Below, in pieces: positions 6,458 to 7,466 of a DNA stretch of 7,466 nt. Under the pieces are notes generated by a model that did not search any database, had not been told where the DNA came from, and saw nothing but the letters and a program-made list of their open reading frames with translations. This DNA comes from Lachnospiraceae bacterium UBA1066 (GTDB lineage: Bacteria > Bacillota > Clostridia > Lachnospirales > Lachnospiraceae), in assembly GCA_002316215.1 (NCBI GenBank), contig DCDB01000261.1, forward strand, positions 1 through 7,466. The letters are read 5' to 3'. Position numbers and translations under genes: made by a program. Every line of letters begins with the position of its first letter. Positions within the stretch are counted from its first letter, which is position 1.

Positions 6458-7466
6458 TTAACACTTTATATCCCTGTCTTCCAGTTCTTCCGGTTCAATA
6501 TCATCAAAAAGATATACTTTATCTCCGGCAGCTTCCAATATTCTCTTACCGCCTCTGTCCCCGGTCAGCCTCATAAGATCCGGTAAATATTCCGCGCTGA
6601 AAATGCAGGGGCTCTTTAAGTTCCCGCCATATCCCATACATCCAAGCGGAAGCGAGCTGTATTCAAAGGCTGAAATGAAATCCTCGATGGATTCTTTCCG
6701 AAGATCCGGCTGATCTGCCGGGAAAAACATAAGGAAATCCCAGGCTTTTATTTTCCCGCATTTTTGAAGAAAGCCGACGGCGGTCCTGAGAGAAGAAGAA
6801 ATTCCCCTCGCAGGATCCGGGTTGACCAGAACGTTAAGATTTTCATCCTTAATATCCCTTAAGATTTCTTCGTATTGCGTGACGACGGTAATATCGATCG
6901 GTATCCGGCCTTCGCGGCGGATCAGAAGGAGACGGTCTAAGACATGCCGGTACATGTGCTTTCCGCCAATCTTTTCCAGCAGCTTATTTGATCCGTATCT
7001 TTTTGAAAAACCGGCAGCAAGCTCGATGCAGTGGTATACAGGCGGACCTGCAATTTCGAAAAAGTCTTTCGGGTTACGGACAATCCGCACAAAGGCCCCC
7101 GGACATTTTTCTTTAAGCTTCTCAAAATATGTCTTTCTATAGGAATCTTCCATAAGTTCTTCCGTAAGGACAGTTTCTTCATTTACGCAGAGACTTGCCG
7201 CTACGCCTTCGGGATTATAACAGACATCCTTTATGCTGTGCCCCGCGGCGTCCATTCCCATAACAAGATAAACAATATCCGAAAAAGCAGGGACAGGCGG
7301 CTCCCATTCATACGGGGCCTTAAAGGGAAGCCCTCTCGCCCCGTCGGCTTCAAAGATAATAATGTCAAAAAAAGACCTCATGCGCTCCAGAATTTCTTCC
7401 TGAAGACCTGTGATCTTGTTTTCATTTTCAGGATCGGGCGTGCCCGCAAATGCATAGCCGTATGAA
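6458..7466 (-). CDS. YqeC-like / MocA-like fusion, selenium-dependent molybdenum hydroxylase maturation (5' partial)
   Basis: The frame is open from the right edge, so the N-terminus is missing. The ATG at 7381 is internal, because family-like sequence (AFAGTPDPENENKITGLQEE) precedes it. The first visible part resembles YqeC, an accessory protein of selenium-dependent molybdenum hydroxylases: KITGLQEEILER, then IIIFEADGARGLPFKAP (through 7351-7331) and VYLVMGMDAAG. YqeC's P-loop would lie outside the window. From about 7033 a MobA-like nucleotidyltransferase domain follows, closest in style to MocA (molybdopterin cytidylyltransferase). Its nucleotide loop is LAAGFSKRYGSNKLL (7021-6977), followed by ARGISSSLRTA, FPADQPDL (ADQP at 6718-6707, metal-binding acid), SPCIFS and GDRGGKRIL. 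Both halves keep their key residues and I see no frameshift. The second half (about 190 aa) is MocA-sized. Expected role: cytosolic Mo cofactor maturation; the exact nucleotide and partner are inferred. First gene of the leftward series here. Confidence 0.8.
   Translation of the reverse strand, partial: SYGYAFAGTPDPENENKITGLQEEILERMRSFFDIIIFEADGARGLPFKAPYEWEPPVPAFSDIVYLVMGMDAAGHSIKDVCYNPEGVAASLCVNEETVLTEELMEDSYRKTYFEKLKEKCPGAFVRIVRNPKDFFEIAGPPVYHCIELAAGFSKRYGSNKLLEKIGGKHMYRHVLDRLLLIRREGRIPIDITVVTQYEEILRDIKDENLNVLVNPDPARGISSSLRTAVGFLQKCGKIKAWDFLMFFPADQPDLRKESIEDFISAFEYSSLPLGCMGYGGNLKSPCIFSAEYLPDLMRLTGDRGGKRILEAAGDKVYLFDDIEPEELEDRDIKC

Noticed and set aside
3003..6818. Recurrent GCAGGATCC (3003, 4827, 6810), including an 11-base match GCAGGATCCTG, considered as an uptake or recombination motif.
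   Set aside because: All copies lie inside coding sequence and encode Asp-Pro-containing peptides (QDP, PDP). There are too few copies and no uniform spacing or orientation signal.
7031..7465. A 144-codon open frame on the plus strand opposite the YqeC-like part.
   Set aside because: It is the complement of a conserved coding frame, has basic low-complexity sequence, and has no ribosome binding site.

Overview
The window reads as ordinary chromosomal DNA of a bacterium of moderate GC. Sigma-A-type promoters, purine-rich Shine-Dalgarno sites and protein sequence flavour suggest a Bacillota member. A Negativicutes relative (Dialister/Veillonella-like) or a Clostridia member are both possible; this placement is a guess from gene style, not a demonstrated fact. 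I see no insertion sequence, phage gene, CRISPR array, tRNA or rRNA.

Layout. At the left edge the first nine codons of a leftward gene (28 to 1) lie back-to-back with rightward aroC (chorismate synthase, 273-1337). The spacer holds two near-consensus promoters pointing apart, a GC palindrome inside the leftward one, and an aroC leader of roughly 130 nt with a possible long-looped hairpin. aroC ends at a strong hairpin terminator (1357-1401). This hairpin probably also serves the convergent lactonase gene (2656 to 1508), which has its own promoter. The rest of the window runs leftward as a tightly spaced series: a YqeC/MocA-like fusion cut by the right edge (7466 to 6458), a GT-C type membrane glycosyltransferase (6411 to 5047), trpS (4993 to 3989) and a beta-CASP-like metallo-beta-lactamase-fold hydrolase (3982 to 2804). 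Gaps are 46, 53 and 6 nt with no terminator seen, so one transcript is plausible.

Biology. aroC (last step of the shikimate pathway to chorismate) and trpS (tRNA-Trp charging) are housekeeping genes. The lactonase-family beta-propeller may act in the pentose phosphate pathway. The fusion points to maturation of a selenium-dependent molybdenum hydroxylase, whose other genes would be expected beyond the right edge. The beta-CASP protein, six bases after trpS, looks like a divergent nuclease-type enzyme that keeps its metal ligands. I found no convincing undescribed multi-gene system. The most interesting items are the YqeC/MocA fusion, the divergent beta-CASP protein, and the aroC divergent promoter/leader region. 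No stretch over 300 bases lacks a gene; the longest spacer is 29-272.
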